Of a stretch of 64,000 bases of DNA, positions 1-9,002 are shown in pieces (the first letter of the stretch is position 1; each line of letters opens with the position of its first letter). Made by a program: the position numbers and the translations under genes. The notes under the pieces were generated by a model that was not told where the DNA came from, searched no databases, and worked only from the letters and a program-made list of their open reading frames with translations. The DNA comes from Tistlia sp040905785. Its GTDB lineage: Bacteria > Pseudomonadota > Alphaproteobacteria > Kiloniellales > DSM-21159. The stretch is from assembly GCF_040905785.1 (NCBI RefSeq), contig NZ_JBBDQW010000005.1:124001-188000 (forward strand), in the 5' to 3' direction.

Positions 1-27
1 CTGGCCGGGGCTTTGCTACACAGCGGT

Positions 28-46
28 GCACCTGACAGGCAGGTGC
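28..46 (-). terminator. Weak hairpin downstream of tRNA-Lys
   Basis: A perfect inverted repeat, GCACCTG-ACAGG-CAGGTGC (7-bp arms, 5-nt loop), lies 17 bases beyond the encoded CCA end of the tRNA on the minus strand. It could help end or process the tRNA transcript. No T-run follows it, so terminator function is only a guess. Confidence 0.3.
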
Positions 47-63
47 CCAGTTCTGTGCGGGAG

Positions 64-139
<76 letters not shown>

Positions 140-264
140 ACGCAAAGCCACCGGCCGGGGCCTGGCGGCCGGGAGCGGGGTAGATAGCAACGCGGGGCGG
201 CTTTGTGAAGCGCAAAATGCGGGCCTTGCGTGGGGGCACGGCGGGCGCGGATTCAGGGCCTCTG

Positions 265-1425
265 TCAGCTCTCGTCGCGCAGGCCCCGGCGCGGAATCCG
301 CACGTCGCGGTGGATCGAGACGCTGACCATCAGGCCGAGCGAGAACAGCACCGTCAGCATCGCCGTGCCGCCGTAGCTGACCAGCGGCAGCGGCACGCCG
401 ACGACCGGGATCAGGCCGGTGACCATGGCGATGTTGATGAAGACGTAGAGGAACAGGTTGACGGTCAGGCCGAGCGCGAGCAGGCGGCCATAGTGGTTGC
501 GGCTTCTCAGCGCGATGGCGAAGCCGTAGACGAAGACCAGGAAGAACAGGCCGAGCAGGATCAGCCCGCCGACCATGCCGAGCTCCTCGGCCAGCATGGT
601 GAAGATGAAGTCGGTCTGCTTCTCGGGCAGAAAGTTCAGGTGGCTCTGCGAGCCCTGGAGGTAGCCCTTGCCGAGCACGCCGCCGGAGCCGAGGGCGATC
701 TTCGACTGCATGATGTGGTAGCCGGCGCCGAGCGGATCGCTCTCGGGGTCGAAGAAAGTCAGCACGCGCTTCTGCTGGTAGCCCCGCAGGCTGTTCCAGG
801 CCAGCGGCACGGCGGCGCCGACGGCGCCGATCGCGAGCGCGAACTTCCACCAGCGCACGCCCGCCGCGAAGAACAGCGCGCCGCCCCCCATCAGCAGCAT
901 CAGCGCGGTGCCCAGGTCGGGCTGACGCAGCACCAGCGCGGCCGGCGCCACCGCCAGGAACAGCGGCGGGATCAGGTAGTGCACCCGGCCGACGTCCTCC
1001 AGGGTGCGGCCGTGGAAGTAGCGCGCCAGCGCCATGATCAGGGCGACCTTCATGACCTCGGATGGCTGCAGCTGGATGACGCCGAGGTCGATCCACCGCT
1101 GCGCGCCCATGCCGACCGAGCCCTTGAGCTCGACCGCGACGAGCAGCAGCAGCGACAGCAGGTAGATCGGGTAGGACAGGCGGAACCAGACGCGGATGTC
1201 GATCAGGGCGACGGCCAGCATGACCGTCAGGCCGAAGAGGAAGCGCATCGCCTGGCGGCTCGCCCAGGGATGGAAGGAGGCGTTGGCGGCGGAATAGAGC
1301 ATGGCCAGGCCGAAGCCGGCGAGCAGGGCGATCAGCAGCACCAGGCCCCAGTTGATCGAAAGGAGCTTCTGGCCGAGCGTCAGGCGCGGGTTGCGCCGCA
1401 GGTGCATCTCGTCGAGCACGGACAT
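265..1425 (-). CDS. rodA: Rod shape-determining protein RodA (SEDS peptidoglycan glycosyltransferase)
   Basis: A 386-aa polytopic inner-membrane protein of the SEDS family (RodA/FtsW/SpoVE). RodA polymerises lipid II glycan strands in the elongasome, working with the class B transpeptidase PBP2. Visible family features are about ten hydrophobic segments, the early LLIALLAGFGLAMLYSAA helix, the extracellular GSQSHLNFLPEKQTDFIF region and the C-terminal GVPLPLVSYGGTAML motif. The length is typical. It lies 6 bases downstream of mrdA, so translation is probably coupled, and it is the last gene of mreB-mreC-mreD-mrdA-rodA. Confidence 0.97.
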   Translation of the reverse strand: MSVLDEMHLRRNPRLTLGQKLLSINWGLVLLIALLAGFGLAMLYSAANASFHPWASRQAMRFLFGLTVMLAVALIDIRVWFRLSYPIYLLSLLLLVAVELKGSVGMGAQRWIDLGVIQLQPSEVMKVALIMALARYFHGRTLEDVGRVHYLIPPLFLAVAPAALVLRQPDLGTALMLLMGGGALFFAAGVRWWKFALAIGAVGAAVPLAWNSLRGYQQKRVLTFFDPESDPLGAGYHIMQSKIALGSGGVLGKGYLQGSQSHLNFLPEKQTDFIFTMLAEELGMVGGLILLGLFFLVFVYGFAIALRSRNHYGRLLALGLTVNLFLYVFINIAMVTGLIPVVGVPLPLVSYGGTAMLTVLFSLGLMVSVSIHRDVRIPRRGLRDES

Positions 1426-1431
1426 GGCGGC

Positions 1432-3318
1432 TCAGGCCTTCTGCCCGTCGCCCAGGGCGACCAGCGGCAGCGGCTCGTTGCCGAGCGGGTCGCGGCGCTG
1501 CGTCTCGAGCAGGATGTCCTTGACGATCGGCGCCGCCGCCGAGGAGCCGCCGCCGCCGTGCTCGACGACGACCGCGCAGGCGTAGCGCGGGCGATCGACC
1601 GGCGCGTAGGCGACGAACAGGCCGTGGTCGCGGCGGCGCCAGGGCAGGTCCTCGTTCTTGATCACGCCGGCGTCGCGCTCGGCCTTGGTGATGCGGCGGA
1701 CCTGGCTGGTGCCGGTCTTGCCGGCCATCTCCCATCCGGGCTCCTGGATCGCCGAGCCGCGCGCCGTGCCGCGCGCCGAATTGACGACCGCGTCCATGGC
1801 ATTGCGGACCACCTCGAGGTGCGCCTTCGGCACCTCGATGGAGGGCGCCGGCAGCCGGATCGACAGGCTGGGCATGCCGCCGCCGCGCAGGCCGCGGGTG
1901 ACGTGGGGCACCACCGCCTTGCCGGTCGCCAGGCGCGCGGTCATCACGGCGAGCTGCAGCGGCGTCGTCAGCACGAAGCCCTGACCGATGGCGTTGATCA
2001 GGGTCTCGCCGCCGAGCCAGGCCTGGCCGATGTTCGCGAGCTTCCAGGCCTTGGTCGGCATCGCGCCGCCGCGCTCGCCCGGCAGGTCGATGCCGACGGG
2101 GGCGCCGAGGCCGAAGCGCTCGGCCATGCCGGCGATGCGGTCGATGCCGATGCGCTTGGCGACGTCGTAGAACCAGACGTCGCAGGACTGCTGGATCGCG
2201 CCGGTCAGATCCATCGAGCCGTGGCCGCCGCGCTTCCAACAGTGGAAGCGGTGGTTGCCGAGCCGCATGAAGCCGGGGCAGTAGGCCTTGTGGTCGGCGC
2301 CCAGGCCCGCCTCGAGCGCGGCCAGGGCGACCATCATCTTGAAAGTCGAGCCCGGCGCGTAGAGCCCGGAGATCGCCTTGTTCGAAAGCGGCGACAGCGG
2401 GTCGTTGACCAGGCCCAGCCACTCCTGCCGGCTGAGCCCGACGTTGAAGGGCTTGGGGTCGTAGCTCGGCACCGAGCAAAGCGACAGCACCTCGCCGTTG
2501 TCGACGTCGAGGACCACGGCGGCGGCCGACTTCTCGTTGGCGAGCCGCTGGTGGATGTAGGACTGCAGGCCGCTGTCGATGGTCAGCACGACCTCGCGGC
2601 CGGCGTGGCCCTCGTGGCGCGACAGCTCCTTGATCATCCGGCCGACGGCGTTGACCTCGATGTGGCTGGTACCGGCGGTGCCGCGCAGGGCCTCGTCGTT
2701 GAGCTTCTCGACGCCGTTCTTGCCGACGCGGAAGCCGGGCAGCTCGAGCAGCGGGTCGCCGGTCAGCTCCTTCTCGGAGACCGCCGCGACGTAGCCGACG
2801 ATGTGCGACAGAATCTCGCCGTAGGGGTAGTGGCGGGTCTCGCCGACGTCGATCGATACGCCCGGCAGCTCCGGGGCGTTGACCTCGATGCGGCTGACCT
2901 GCTCCCAGCTCAGATTCTCGCGCACGGTAACCGGCACGAAGTTGCGCTTGCGCGTGATCTCCTTGCGGATCCGCTCGCGGTCGGCCTCGTCGAGCGGGAC
3001 GATGCGGTCGAGGTCGTCCAGGCTCGCCTCGAGGTCGCGGATCTGCTCGCTGACCAGCAGCACCCGGTAGTTCTGGCGGTTGACCGCGAGCGGCGTGCCG
3101 AAGCGGTCGACGATGCGCCCGCGCGGCGGCGGCAGCAGGCGGATGTTGATCCGGTTGTCCTCGGCCAGCAGCTTGTACTTCTCGGCCTCGACGACCTGCA
3201 GGTAGTACATCCGACCGGCCAGCGCGCCGAGTAGCAGCAGCTGGCCGCCGCCGAGCATCACGGCGCGCCGCGCGAAGCCGCGGTAGCGTCCCTGTTCCTC
3301 GTTGCGGCGCTCGCTCAT
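1432..3318 (-). CDS. mrdA: Penicillin-binding protein 2 (peptidoglycan D,D-transpeptidase)
   Basis: A 628-aa class B PBP that crosslinks the side-wall peptidoglycan made by RodA. It has an N-terminal cytoplasmic tail, one membrane anchor (about residues 20-40, QLLLLGALAGRMYYLQV), a PBP dimerisation/pedestal domain starting at LLPPPRGRIVDRFG, and a C-terminal transpeptidase domain. The catalytic motifs are intact: SxxK as S324-TFK, SxD as S378-CD, and KTG at 534-536. The start codon lies 10 bases after the mreD stop. Gene order and motifs make the call secure. Confidence 0.97.
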   Translation of the reverse strand: MSERRNEEQGRYRGFARRAVMLGGGQLLLLGALAGRMYYLQVVEAEKYKLLAEDNRINIRLLPPPRGRIVDRFGTPLAVNRQNYRVLLVSEQIRDLEASLDDLDRIVPLDEADRERIRKEITRKRNFVPVTVRENLSWEQVSRIEVNAPELPGVSIDVGETRHYPYGEILSHIVGYVAAVSEKELTGDPLLELPGFRVGKNGVEKLNDEALRGTAGTSHIEVNAVGRMIKELSRHEGHAGREVVLTIDSGLQSYIHQRLANEKSAAAVVLDVDNGEVLSLCSVPSYDPKPFNVGLSRQEWLGLVNDPLSPLSNKAISGLYAPGSTFKMMVALAALEAGLGADHKAYCPGFMRLGNHRFHCWKRGGHGSMDLTGAIQQSCDVWFYDVAKRIGIDRIAGMAERFGLGAPVGIDLPGERGGAMPTKAWKLANIGQAWLGGETLINAIGQGFVLTTPLQLAVMTARLATGKAVVPHVTRGLRGGGMPSLSIRLPAPSIEVPKAHLEVVRNAMDAVVNSARGTARGSAIQEPGWEMAGKTGTSQVRRITKAERDAGVIKNEDLPWRRRDHGLFVAYAPVDRPRYACAVVVEHGGGGSSAAAPIVKDILLETQRRDPLGNEPLPLVALGDGQKA

Positions 3319-3328
3319 CGACCTTCCC

Positions 3329-3856
3329 TCAGCGCACCGTCTCGGCGTCGCGCAGCAGCAGCTGCTGGGCGCGGCCGAAGAGCCAGAACAGGCAGGGATA
3401 GATCGCCAGGGTCACGGCGTACTGCAGCAGGGCCGGTGCGATGTCGACGAGGCGGCCGATCATCGCGCAGGACAGCAGCCAAATGAACAGCTGCGCGGCG
3501 GCCGCCAGCACCGCAAAGGCGAGCCAGAGCAGGCCGAAGCCCGCGGTCGCGAAGAAGCGGCGCTGGGCGCCGACCGCGCCATGCACGGCCAGCAGTGCGA
3601 GCACGCCGATGCCGAGCGGCGCCACGCCGCCGAGGTCGTGGAGCAGGCCGATCAGGAAGACCGCCCCGCTCGGCATCAGGTCCGGCCGGAAGACAGTCCA
3701 GTAGTAGACCGCGATCAGCGCGATCGAAGGCATCACCGGCGCCAAGTAGGGCGAGCGCAGCGGCGTCAGGCTGAGCAGCAGCAGCAGCAAGGTCAGCACG
3801 AAAGGCGTGAGCGCCCGCGCGAAGAGATCGAGACGCTGCAAGAGGCTGGACTGCAC
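3329..3856 (-). CDS. mreD: Rod shape-determining protein MreD
   Basis: A 175-aa, very hydrophobic protein with about five to six membrane segments, beginning with ALTPFVLTLLLLLLSLTPL. MreD is the small integral membrane subunit that links MreC and MreB to the wall synthases. Sequence is poorly conserved across the family, but the motifs PSIALIAVYYWTVFRP and FLIGLLHDLGGVAPLG match it, and its place between mreC and mrdA settles the identity. The 132-bp gap from mreC is the largest in the operon and is filled with palindromic repeats. Confidence 0.93.
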   Translation of the reverse strand: MQSSLLQRLDLFARALTPFVLTLLLLLLSLTPLRSPYLAPVMPSIALIAVYYWTVFRPDLMPSGAVFLIGLLHDLGGVAPLGIGVLALLAVHGAVGAQRRFFATAGFGLLWLAFAVLAAAAQLFIWLLSCAMIGRLVDIAPALLQYAVTLAIYPCLFWLFGRAQQLLLRDAETVR

Positions 3857-3871
3857 GAACCGTCTCCACTT

Positions 3872-4010
3872 GGCGGACCGAGCCCGCCGGTGTCGATGAG
3901 GGTAGCGGGCCGGAGCCCGCGGGATGGCGTTCGGCGGGCCGCAGCCCGCCCGCTAAGGTTCGGCAGGCCGGAGGCCGCCGGGTCCCGGTCAGCGAGGCGG
4001 AGCCCGCCGG
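3872..4010. repeat. Five GC-rich palindromes at about 30-bp spacing between mreD and mreC
   Basis: Five related imperfect palindromes of the form GGCGGGCCG-N-AGCCCGCC begin near 3872, 3905, 3933, 3962 and 3993, at spacings of 28-33 bp. The copy at 3933-3950 is the most symmetrical. The last copy runs into mreC and encodes its final residues (RRAPPR) and stop codon. On RNA each copy would fold into a stable stem. They resemble intergenic REP-like palindromes. A CRISPR reading is unlikely because the gaps are only about 10-15 bases and no cas genes are present. Confidence 0.7.
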
Positions 4011-4900
4011 GCGATGAAGTCCTCGATCAGGCCGGGCAGGTCGTAGCTGACCAGTCGCAGGTAATCGAGGTGGTTCCAGTCGGTGTATGGCCGTACGCGC
4101 ACGCCGGCCTCGGTGACCTCGACGACGTCGCCGACCGGCAGGCCCGGCGGAAACAGGCCGCCATGGCCGGAGGTCACGACACGGTCACCGACCTCGATCG
4201 AGGTGCCGGGCAGTAGGTACAGCAGGCTCGGCTCCGGCGAGTTGTCGCCGGCCATGATCGCCTTGTCCTGCGCCGGACCGACCTGGACCGGGATGCGGCT
4301 GTTGATGTCGGTGATTAGCAGGACCCGCGAGACGCGCTCGCCGACCTCGGCGACGCGGCCGGCCAGGCCGCTGCCGGTCAGCGCCGCCTGGCCCTTCCGA
4401 ACGCCCTCCGACTGCCCGCCCGAAACAAGCACCGAGCGTACGAAGGCGCTGCCCTGGTCGCCGACGACCCTGGCCGAGAGATACTGATGCTCGATCTCGG
4501 GCGCCAGGCGGAGCAGGTCGCGCAGGCCGGCGTTCTGCGCCTCCAGCGCCATCGCCTGGCGGCGCCACTCGAGCAGCCGCTCGTTCTCGGCGCGCAGCAT
4601 GGCGTTGACCTCGCGCAGGCGCGCCATGTCCCGGATCTTGCCGACGGTCTCGTTGACCGTCGTGACCGGCTCGGAGGCCGCCTCCAGGAAGGGCGCCATG
4701 GTGTCGGCGAGCTGGATGCGCGCGCGCTCGACTATGAGCGTGTCGGCTTTCCCGAGCAGCATCAGGCCGAAGGCCGCAGCGATCAGGAGCAGAAAGGCGA
4801 AGCGCTGGGTCCAGGCCTTGAGCGGCGTGGCCAGTCGCGCGACCTTTCCAGTGCGTTTATTCAACGCGTGCCTCCAACGGTCCACGACACAGCGGACCAA
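3989..4900 (-). CDS. mreC: Rod shape-determining protein MreC
   Basis: A 303-aa periplasmic scaffold protein with a single N-terminal membrane span (FAFLLLIAAAFGLMLLG, about residues 33-50). A coiled coil follows (about residues 80-120, rich in E, R and L: RLREVNAMLRAENERLLEWRRQ), then the beta-barrel domain seen as ARVVGDQGSAFVRSVLVSGG and GLAGRVAEVG. It bridges MreB/MreD and the PBP2-RodA enzymes. The C-terminus (RRAPPR) is encoded by one of the palindromic repeats in the downstream gap, so the tail may have been altered by repeat insertion. Confidence 0.95.
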   Translation of the reverse strand: MVRCVVDRWRHALNKRTGKVARLATPLKAWTQRFAFLLLIAAAFGLMLLGKADTLIVERARIQLADTMAPFLEAASEPVTTVNETVGKIRDMARLREVNAMLRAENERLLEWRRQAMALEAQNAGLRDLLRLAPEIEHQYLSARVVGDQGSAFVRSVLVSGGQSEGVRKGQAALTGSGLAGRVAEVGERVSRVLLITDINSRIPVQVGPAQDKAIMAGDNSPEPSLLYLLPGTSIEVGDRVVTSGHGGLFPPGLPVGDVVEVTEAGVRVRPYTDWNHLDYLRLVSYDLPGLIEDFIARRAPPR

Positions 4901-4961
4901 ACCTTTGGTTCATTACGAACCTAAAGGATCAACAGATTAAAATAAAGAAGGAGTTAAAGAC

Positions 4962-6002
4962 TCAATAGGTCGAAATCAGGACGTTTCTGAGGGTACGCAT
5001 TTCCTCGAGACAACGGCCGGTGCCGAGTGCGACGCAGGACAGCGGGTCCTCCGCCAGCGAGACCGGCAGTCCGGTCGCCGCGCGCAGCACGAAGTCGAGA
5101 TTGCCGAGCATGGCGCCGCCGCCGGTCAGGACGATGCCCTTGTCGACGATGTCGGCGGCCAGTTCCGGGGCCGTGTGCTCGAGCGCGACCTTGACGGCCT
5201 CGACGATCGCCGAGACCGGCTCGGCCAGCGCCTCGGCGATCTGCCGCTCCGAGATCACCAGCTCCTTGGGCACGCCGTTCATCAGGTCGCGGCCCTTGAT
5301 CTCCATGGTCGCGCCGTCGCCGTCCTCGGGCGGACAGGCGGAGCCGATCTGCTTCTTGATCCGCTCGGCGGAACCTTCGCCGACCAGCAGGTTATGGTTG
5401 CGCCGGATGTAGGCGATGATCGCCTCGTCCATCTTGTCGCCGCCGACCCGCACGGAGCGCGAGTAGACGATGCCGCCGAGCGACAGCACCGCGACCTCGG
5501 TCGTGCCGCCGCCGATGTCGACGACCATGGAGCCGGTCGGCTCGGTCACCGGCAGGCCGGCGCCGATCGCCGCGGCCATCGGCTCCTCGATCAGGAAGAC
5601 CCGGCGCGCGCCGGCGGCCTCGGCCGATTCCTGGATCGCCCGGCGCTCGACCGCGGTCGAGCCCGAGGGCACGCAGATGATGACCTGGGGCGAGGCGAAG
5701 GAGCGCCGGTTGTGCACCTTGCGGATGAAATGCTTGATCATTTCCTCCGCGACCTCGAAGTCGGCGATGACGCCGTCGCGCAGGGGCCGGATCGCCTGGA
5801 TGTTGCCGGGCGTGCGGCCCAGCATCATCTTCGCCTCGTCGCCGACGGCCAGGACCTGCTTCTTGCCCTTCACGTCGGCGATCGCGACGACGGAGGGTTC
5901 GTTCAGCACGATGCCACGGCCCTTGACATAGACCAGGGTGTTGGCGGTGCCGAGGTCGATGGCCATGTCGGCGGAAAGGATGCCGAGCATCTTGGACAGC
6001 AT
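4962..6002 (-). CDS. mreB: Rod shape-determining protein MreB (bacterial actin)
   Basis: A 346-aa actin-fold ATPase that forms membrane-bound filaments guiding side-wall synthesis. Visible nucleotide-binding motifs are the phosphate-1 loop IDLGTANTLVY, the phosphate-2 region MVVDIGGGTTEVAVLSL and the adenosine motif GIVLTGGGAMLGNLD. IICVPSGSTAVERRA and EEPMAAAIGAGLPV are also classic MreB stretches. It is the first gene of the five-gene cell-shape operon, 61 bases ahead of mreC. The 166-bp upstream gap separates it from the nitronate monooxygenase-like gene and should hold the operon promoter; no convincing -35/-10 pair was found there. Confidence 0.98.
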   Translation of the reverse strand: MLSKMLGILSADMAIDLGTANTLVYVKGRGIVLNEPSVVAIADVKGKKQVLAVGDEAKMMLGRTPGNIQAIRPLRDGVIADFEVAEEMIKHFIRKVHNRRSFASPQVIICVPSGSTAVERRAIQESAEAAGARRVFLIEEPMAAAIGAGLPVTEPTGSMVVDIGGGTTEVAVLSLGGIVYSRSVRVGGDKMDEAIIAYIRRNHNLLVGEGSAERIKKQIGSACPPEDGDGATMEIKGRDLMNGVPKELVISERQIAEALAEPVSAIVEAVKVALEHTAPELAADIVDKGIVLTGGGAMLGNLDFVLRAATGLPVSLAEDPLSCVALGTGRCLEEMRTLRNVLISTY

Positions 6003-6168
6003 GTGAGCGTTTCGCCTTCCGTAGGGGTGGAGTGACGCGGGTCAACCCCGATTTCGCCGCGCCGCCGACCCGGCACAGCGCATAGCGCGCCGTTGCCGGG
6101 AATGCAAGGCAGGCATCGTAGGAAGCAGATGGTTAACAGTGCGCTAAACCCGTGCAGGCTTTGAAGCT

Positions 6169-7236
6169 TTATCTGCGGTGGAGCGCATCCTCGGTCTCTC
6201 GTGCCAGGCGCGCCACGATCGCGGCCGCCGGCTCGCTGCGCGCCAGACGAGCCGCCTGGCCGGACCAGAGCGGGTGGAAATCCGGCACGCCGCGCGCCAC
6301 CCCCGCCTCGATCAGCGGCCGCACCATCGGCCCTGGCAGCGGGTAGTCCGGCACCTCGGCCTCGTGCGGCGTCATCTCCGTGACGTAGCGCGCGACCAGC
6401 GCCCGCGCCGGCCGCCCCGTGAACAGGCGAGTCACCCGCGTGTCGCCCTCGCCGGCCGCGGCCAGCGCCGCGCGGTAGAGCGGCGGCGTCGCCGCTTCCT
6501 CGGCCAGGACGAAACCGGTGCCGAGCTGGGCCGCCACCGCCCCAAGCATCAGCGCCGCGGCGATGCCGCGCCCGTCGCCGATGCCGCCGGCCGCCACGAC
6601 CGGGCAAGAGACCGCGTCGACGACCTGCGGCACCAGGGCGATGGTGCCGACCTGAGCGCGATCGAGCGAGGTCCGGTAGGTGCCGCGGTGGCCGCCCGCC
6701 TCCCAGCCCTGGGCGACGATCACCTCGATTCCGGCCGCCTCGAGGTCGCGGGCCTCCTCGACCGTGGTCGCCGAGCCGAAGGTCAGGCAGCCGGCCTGCT
6801 TGATCGCCGTCAGCCACTCGGCGCGCGGCGGCCCGAAGTGGAAGGAGACGACGGCTGGCCGGGCCGCCAGCACGACCTCGAGCCGCGCCTCGTCGAACGG
6901 CAGGTAGGTCTCGCCGGGGTCGGGCACCTTGGCCAGGTTCTCGTCGGCGTAGAAGCCGGCGAGACGGGCGCGGAAGGCCGCCGCGCGCGCCGGATCGTCC
7001 TGGGGCCGCTGGTGGCAGAAGAAGTTGACGTTGAACGGCCGGTCGGTGGCGGCACGGACCTCCGAGATCTGGGCCTGCAGCGCGGCGGCGTCGAGCTGGG
7101 CCGAGCCGAGCGAGCCGAGCCCGCCGGTGTTGGATACCGCGGCCGCCAGGGCCGGCGTCGCGACCGAGGCCATCGGCGCCTGGATCACCGGCACGGAGAG
7201 GCCGAGACGGTCGGTCAGTGCGGTGCGGATCGCCAT
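6169..7236 (-). CDS. Nitronate monooxygenase family FMN enzyme
   Basis: A 355-aa TIM-barrel flavoprotein of the nitronate monooxygenase / 2-nitropropane dioxygenase family, which oxidises alkyl nitronates such as propionate 3-nitronate using FMN and O2. Family motifs are the N-terminal VPVIQAPMASVATPALAAAVSNTGGLGSLG, the GWEAGGHRGTY segment bearing the catalytic-type His, PVVAAGGIGDGRGIAAAL and AAQLGTGFV. The ATG at 7236 is preferred over an upstream in-frame ATG (7308) because GGGAGG lies 6 bases ahead and homology begins at MAIRTALTDRLG. The family is broad, so the substrate is not certain. Confidence 0.85.
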   Translation of the reverse strand: MAIRTALTDRLGLSVPVIQAPMASVATPALAAAVSNTGGLGSLGSAQLDAAALQAQISEVRAATDRPFNVNFFCHQRPQDDPARAAAFRARLAGFYADENLAKVPDPGETYLPFDEARLEVVLAARPAVVSFHFGPPRAEWLTAIKQAGCLTFGSATTVEEARDLEAAGIEVIVAQGWEAGGHRGTYRTSLDRAQVGTIALVPQVVDAVSCPVVAAGGIGDGRGIAAALMLGAVAAQLGTGFVLAEEAATPPLYRAALAAAGEGDTRVTRLFTGRPARALVARYVTEMTPHEAEVPDYPLPGPMVRPLIEAGVARGVPDFHPLWSGQAARLARSEPAAAIVARLARETEDALHRR

Positions 7237-7342
7237 GCTGCGCCTCCCTCGATGACATGCCGGCTCGTCGGCGTGCCGCAGCCTCGCAAGGGCGTCGGGC
7301 CGAATCAAGGCGCCGGATGGGGAGCGCGGCGCGCTGGAAGGC

Positions 7343-7370
7343 GAACGGCCCCGCCGGGGCGGGGCCGTTC
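7343..7370 (-). terminator. Hairpin after leuA
   Basis: A near-perfect dyad, GAACGGCCCC-N8-GGGGCCGTTC, with inner bases that extend the pairing, lies 25 bases past the leuA stop. The stem is long and GC-rich, as in intrinsic terminators, but no T-run follows on the minus strand. Placement supports a transcript-ending or 3'-protecting role for leuA. Confidence 0.55.
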
Positions 7371-7394
7371 AGGCTGGGGACAGGAAAGGCGCGG

Positions 7395-9002
7395 CTATTC
7401 GGCGGCCTGGACCGGCGGCGCCGTCTTCTCGCGCTTGACCATCATCTTGTTGATGCCGTTCACGTAGGCGCGCACCGAGGCGACGATAGTGTCGTGATCG
7501 GCGCCCTGGCCGTTGACCGTCTTGCCGTTTTCCTCGAGGCGAACCGTCACCTCGGCCTGGGCGTCGGTCCCGCCGGTCACGGCATGGACCTGGTAGAGCA
7601 TCAGCTTGGCCTCGTGCGGCACGATCGCGCGGATCGCCTCGAAGGCGGCGTCGACCGGGCCGTTGCCCTCAGCCTTGGCGACCTTGCGCCGGCCCTCGAC
7701 CTCGAGCGTCAGCTCGGCGGTCTGGGGGCCCTTGGAGCCGCAGACCACGCTCATCTCGACGAAGCGGACGTGGTCGTTGTGGCGCATCACGGCATCGTCG
7801 ACCAGGGCGACCAGGTCCTCGTCGAAGACCTCCTTCTTGCGGTCCGCCAGGTCCTTGAAGCGCACGAAGGCGTCCTGCAGCTGGTTGTCCGACAGCGTGA
7901 AGCCCAGCTCCTCCAGCTTCGCCTTGAAGGCGTGGCGGCCGGAATGCTTGCCCATGACCAGGGTCGAGCGGGTCAGGCCGACCGACTCCGGCGTCATGAT
8001 CTCGTAGGTCTGGGCGTTCTTGAGCATGCCGTCCTGGTGGATGCCGGACTCGTGGGCGAAGGCGTTGGCGCCGACGATCGCCTTGTTCGGCTGCACCGAG
8101 AAGCCGGTGATGGTCGAGACCAGGCGCGAGGCCGGCGTGATCTTGCGGGTGTCGACGCGGGTGTCGTAGGGCAAGACGTCGCTGCGCGTGCGCAGCGCCA
8201 TGACGACCTCTTCCATGGCGCAGTTGCCGGCCCGCTCGCCGATGCCGTTGACCGTGCACTCGATCTGCCGGGCGCCGGCGCGCACCGCGGCCAGGGAGTT
8301 GGCGACCGCCAGGCCCAGGTCGTTGTGGCAATGCACCGAGAGTGTCGCCTGGTCGATGTTCGGCACGCGGTTCATCAGCATGGCGATCAGGTCATGGAAC
8401 TCCTCGGGCACGGTGTAGCCGACCGTGTCGGGGATGTTGATGGTGCGCGCGCCGGCCTTGATCGCGCTCTCGACGCAGCGCACCAGGAAGTCGTGCTCGG
8501 TGCGCGTGCCGTCCTCGGGCGACCACTCGACGTCGTCGCAGAGGTTGCGGGCGTAGGAGACGCTGTCGATCACCGCCTGGTGGACCGCTTCGGGCTCCAT
8601 CTGCAGCTTGAACTTCATGTGCAGCGGGCTGGTCGACAGAAAGGTGTGGATGCGCGGGGCCTCGGCGCCCTTCAGCGCCTCCCAGGCACGGTCGATGTCC
8701 TTGGTGGTGGCGCGGGCCAAGCCGGCGACCCGGCTGTTCCTGACGCGCGCCGCGACCTCGCGGACTGCCTCGAAGTCGCCGTTCGAGGCGATCGGGAAAC
8801 CGGCCTCGATGACGTCGACGCCCATCGCCTCGAGCATCTCGGCGACCTGGATCTTCTCCTCCAGGTTCATCGAGCAGCCCGGCGACTGCTCGCCGTCGCG
8901 CAGGGTCGTGTCGAAGATCTTGACGTGGTTGGCGCTACTGGGATTAGCGTTGGCGGGGTTCGCGGCGGTACCGCCCTTGGAATGCTGCTGTTCGCTGGTC
9001 AT
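7395..9002 (-). CDS. leuA: 2-isopropylmalate synthase
   Basis: A 535-aa enzyme that condenses acetyl-CoA with 2-oxoisovalerate in the first committed step of leucine synthesis. The N-terminal HMGL-type TIM barrel starts at KIFDTTLRDGEQSPG, with metal-binding HCHNDLGLAVANS and the GERAGN loop. A linker and the C-terminal LeuA regulatory domain follow, which in the family binds leucine for feedback inhibition. It is the usual long form. The first 25 residues are low complexity (rich in N, A and S), so a later start is possible, but GGAGGG lies 9 bases ahead of this ATG. It is preceded by a leader of about 260 nt containing a leucine-rich small ORF. Confidence 0.96.
   Translation of the reverse strand: MTSEQQHSKGGTAANPANANPSSANHVKIFDTTLRDGEQSPGCSMNLEEKIQVAEMLEAMGVDVIEAGFPIASNGDFEAVREVAARVRNSRVAGLARATTKDIDRAWEALKGAEAPRIHTFLSTSPLHMKFKLQMEPEAVHQAVIDSVSYARNLCDDVEWSPEDGTRTEHDFLVRCVESAIKAGARTINIPDTVGYTVPEEFHDLIAMLMNRVPNIDQATLSVHCHNDLGLAVANSLAAVRAGARQIECTVNGIGERAGNCAMEEVVMALRTRSDVLPYDTRVDTRKITPASRLVSTITGFSVQPNKAIVGANAFAHESGIHQDGMLKNAQTYEIMTPESVGLTRSTLVMGKHSGRHAFKAKLEELGFTLSDNQLQDAFVRFKDLADRKKEVFDEDLVALVDDAVMRHNDHVRFVEMSVVCGSKGPQTAELTLEVEGRRKVAKAEGNGPVDAAFEAIRAIVPHEAKLMLYQVHAVTGGTDAQAEVTVRLEENGKTVNGQGADHDTIVASVRAYVNGINKMMVKREKTAPPVQAAE

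Noticed and set aside
205..3234. 1009-codon plus-strand open frame opposite rodA and mrdA
   Set aside because: Antisense to two well-conserved genes; its translation is Gln-, Asp-, His- and Arg-rich with no domain. GC-rich DNA leaves long stop-free antisense frames.
3872..4010. CRISPR-like array between mreD and mreC
   Set aside because: Repeats are palindromes with only 10-15-base gaps that are not unique spacers, and no cas genes are present.
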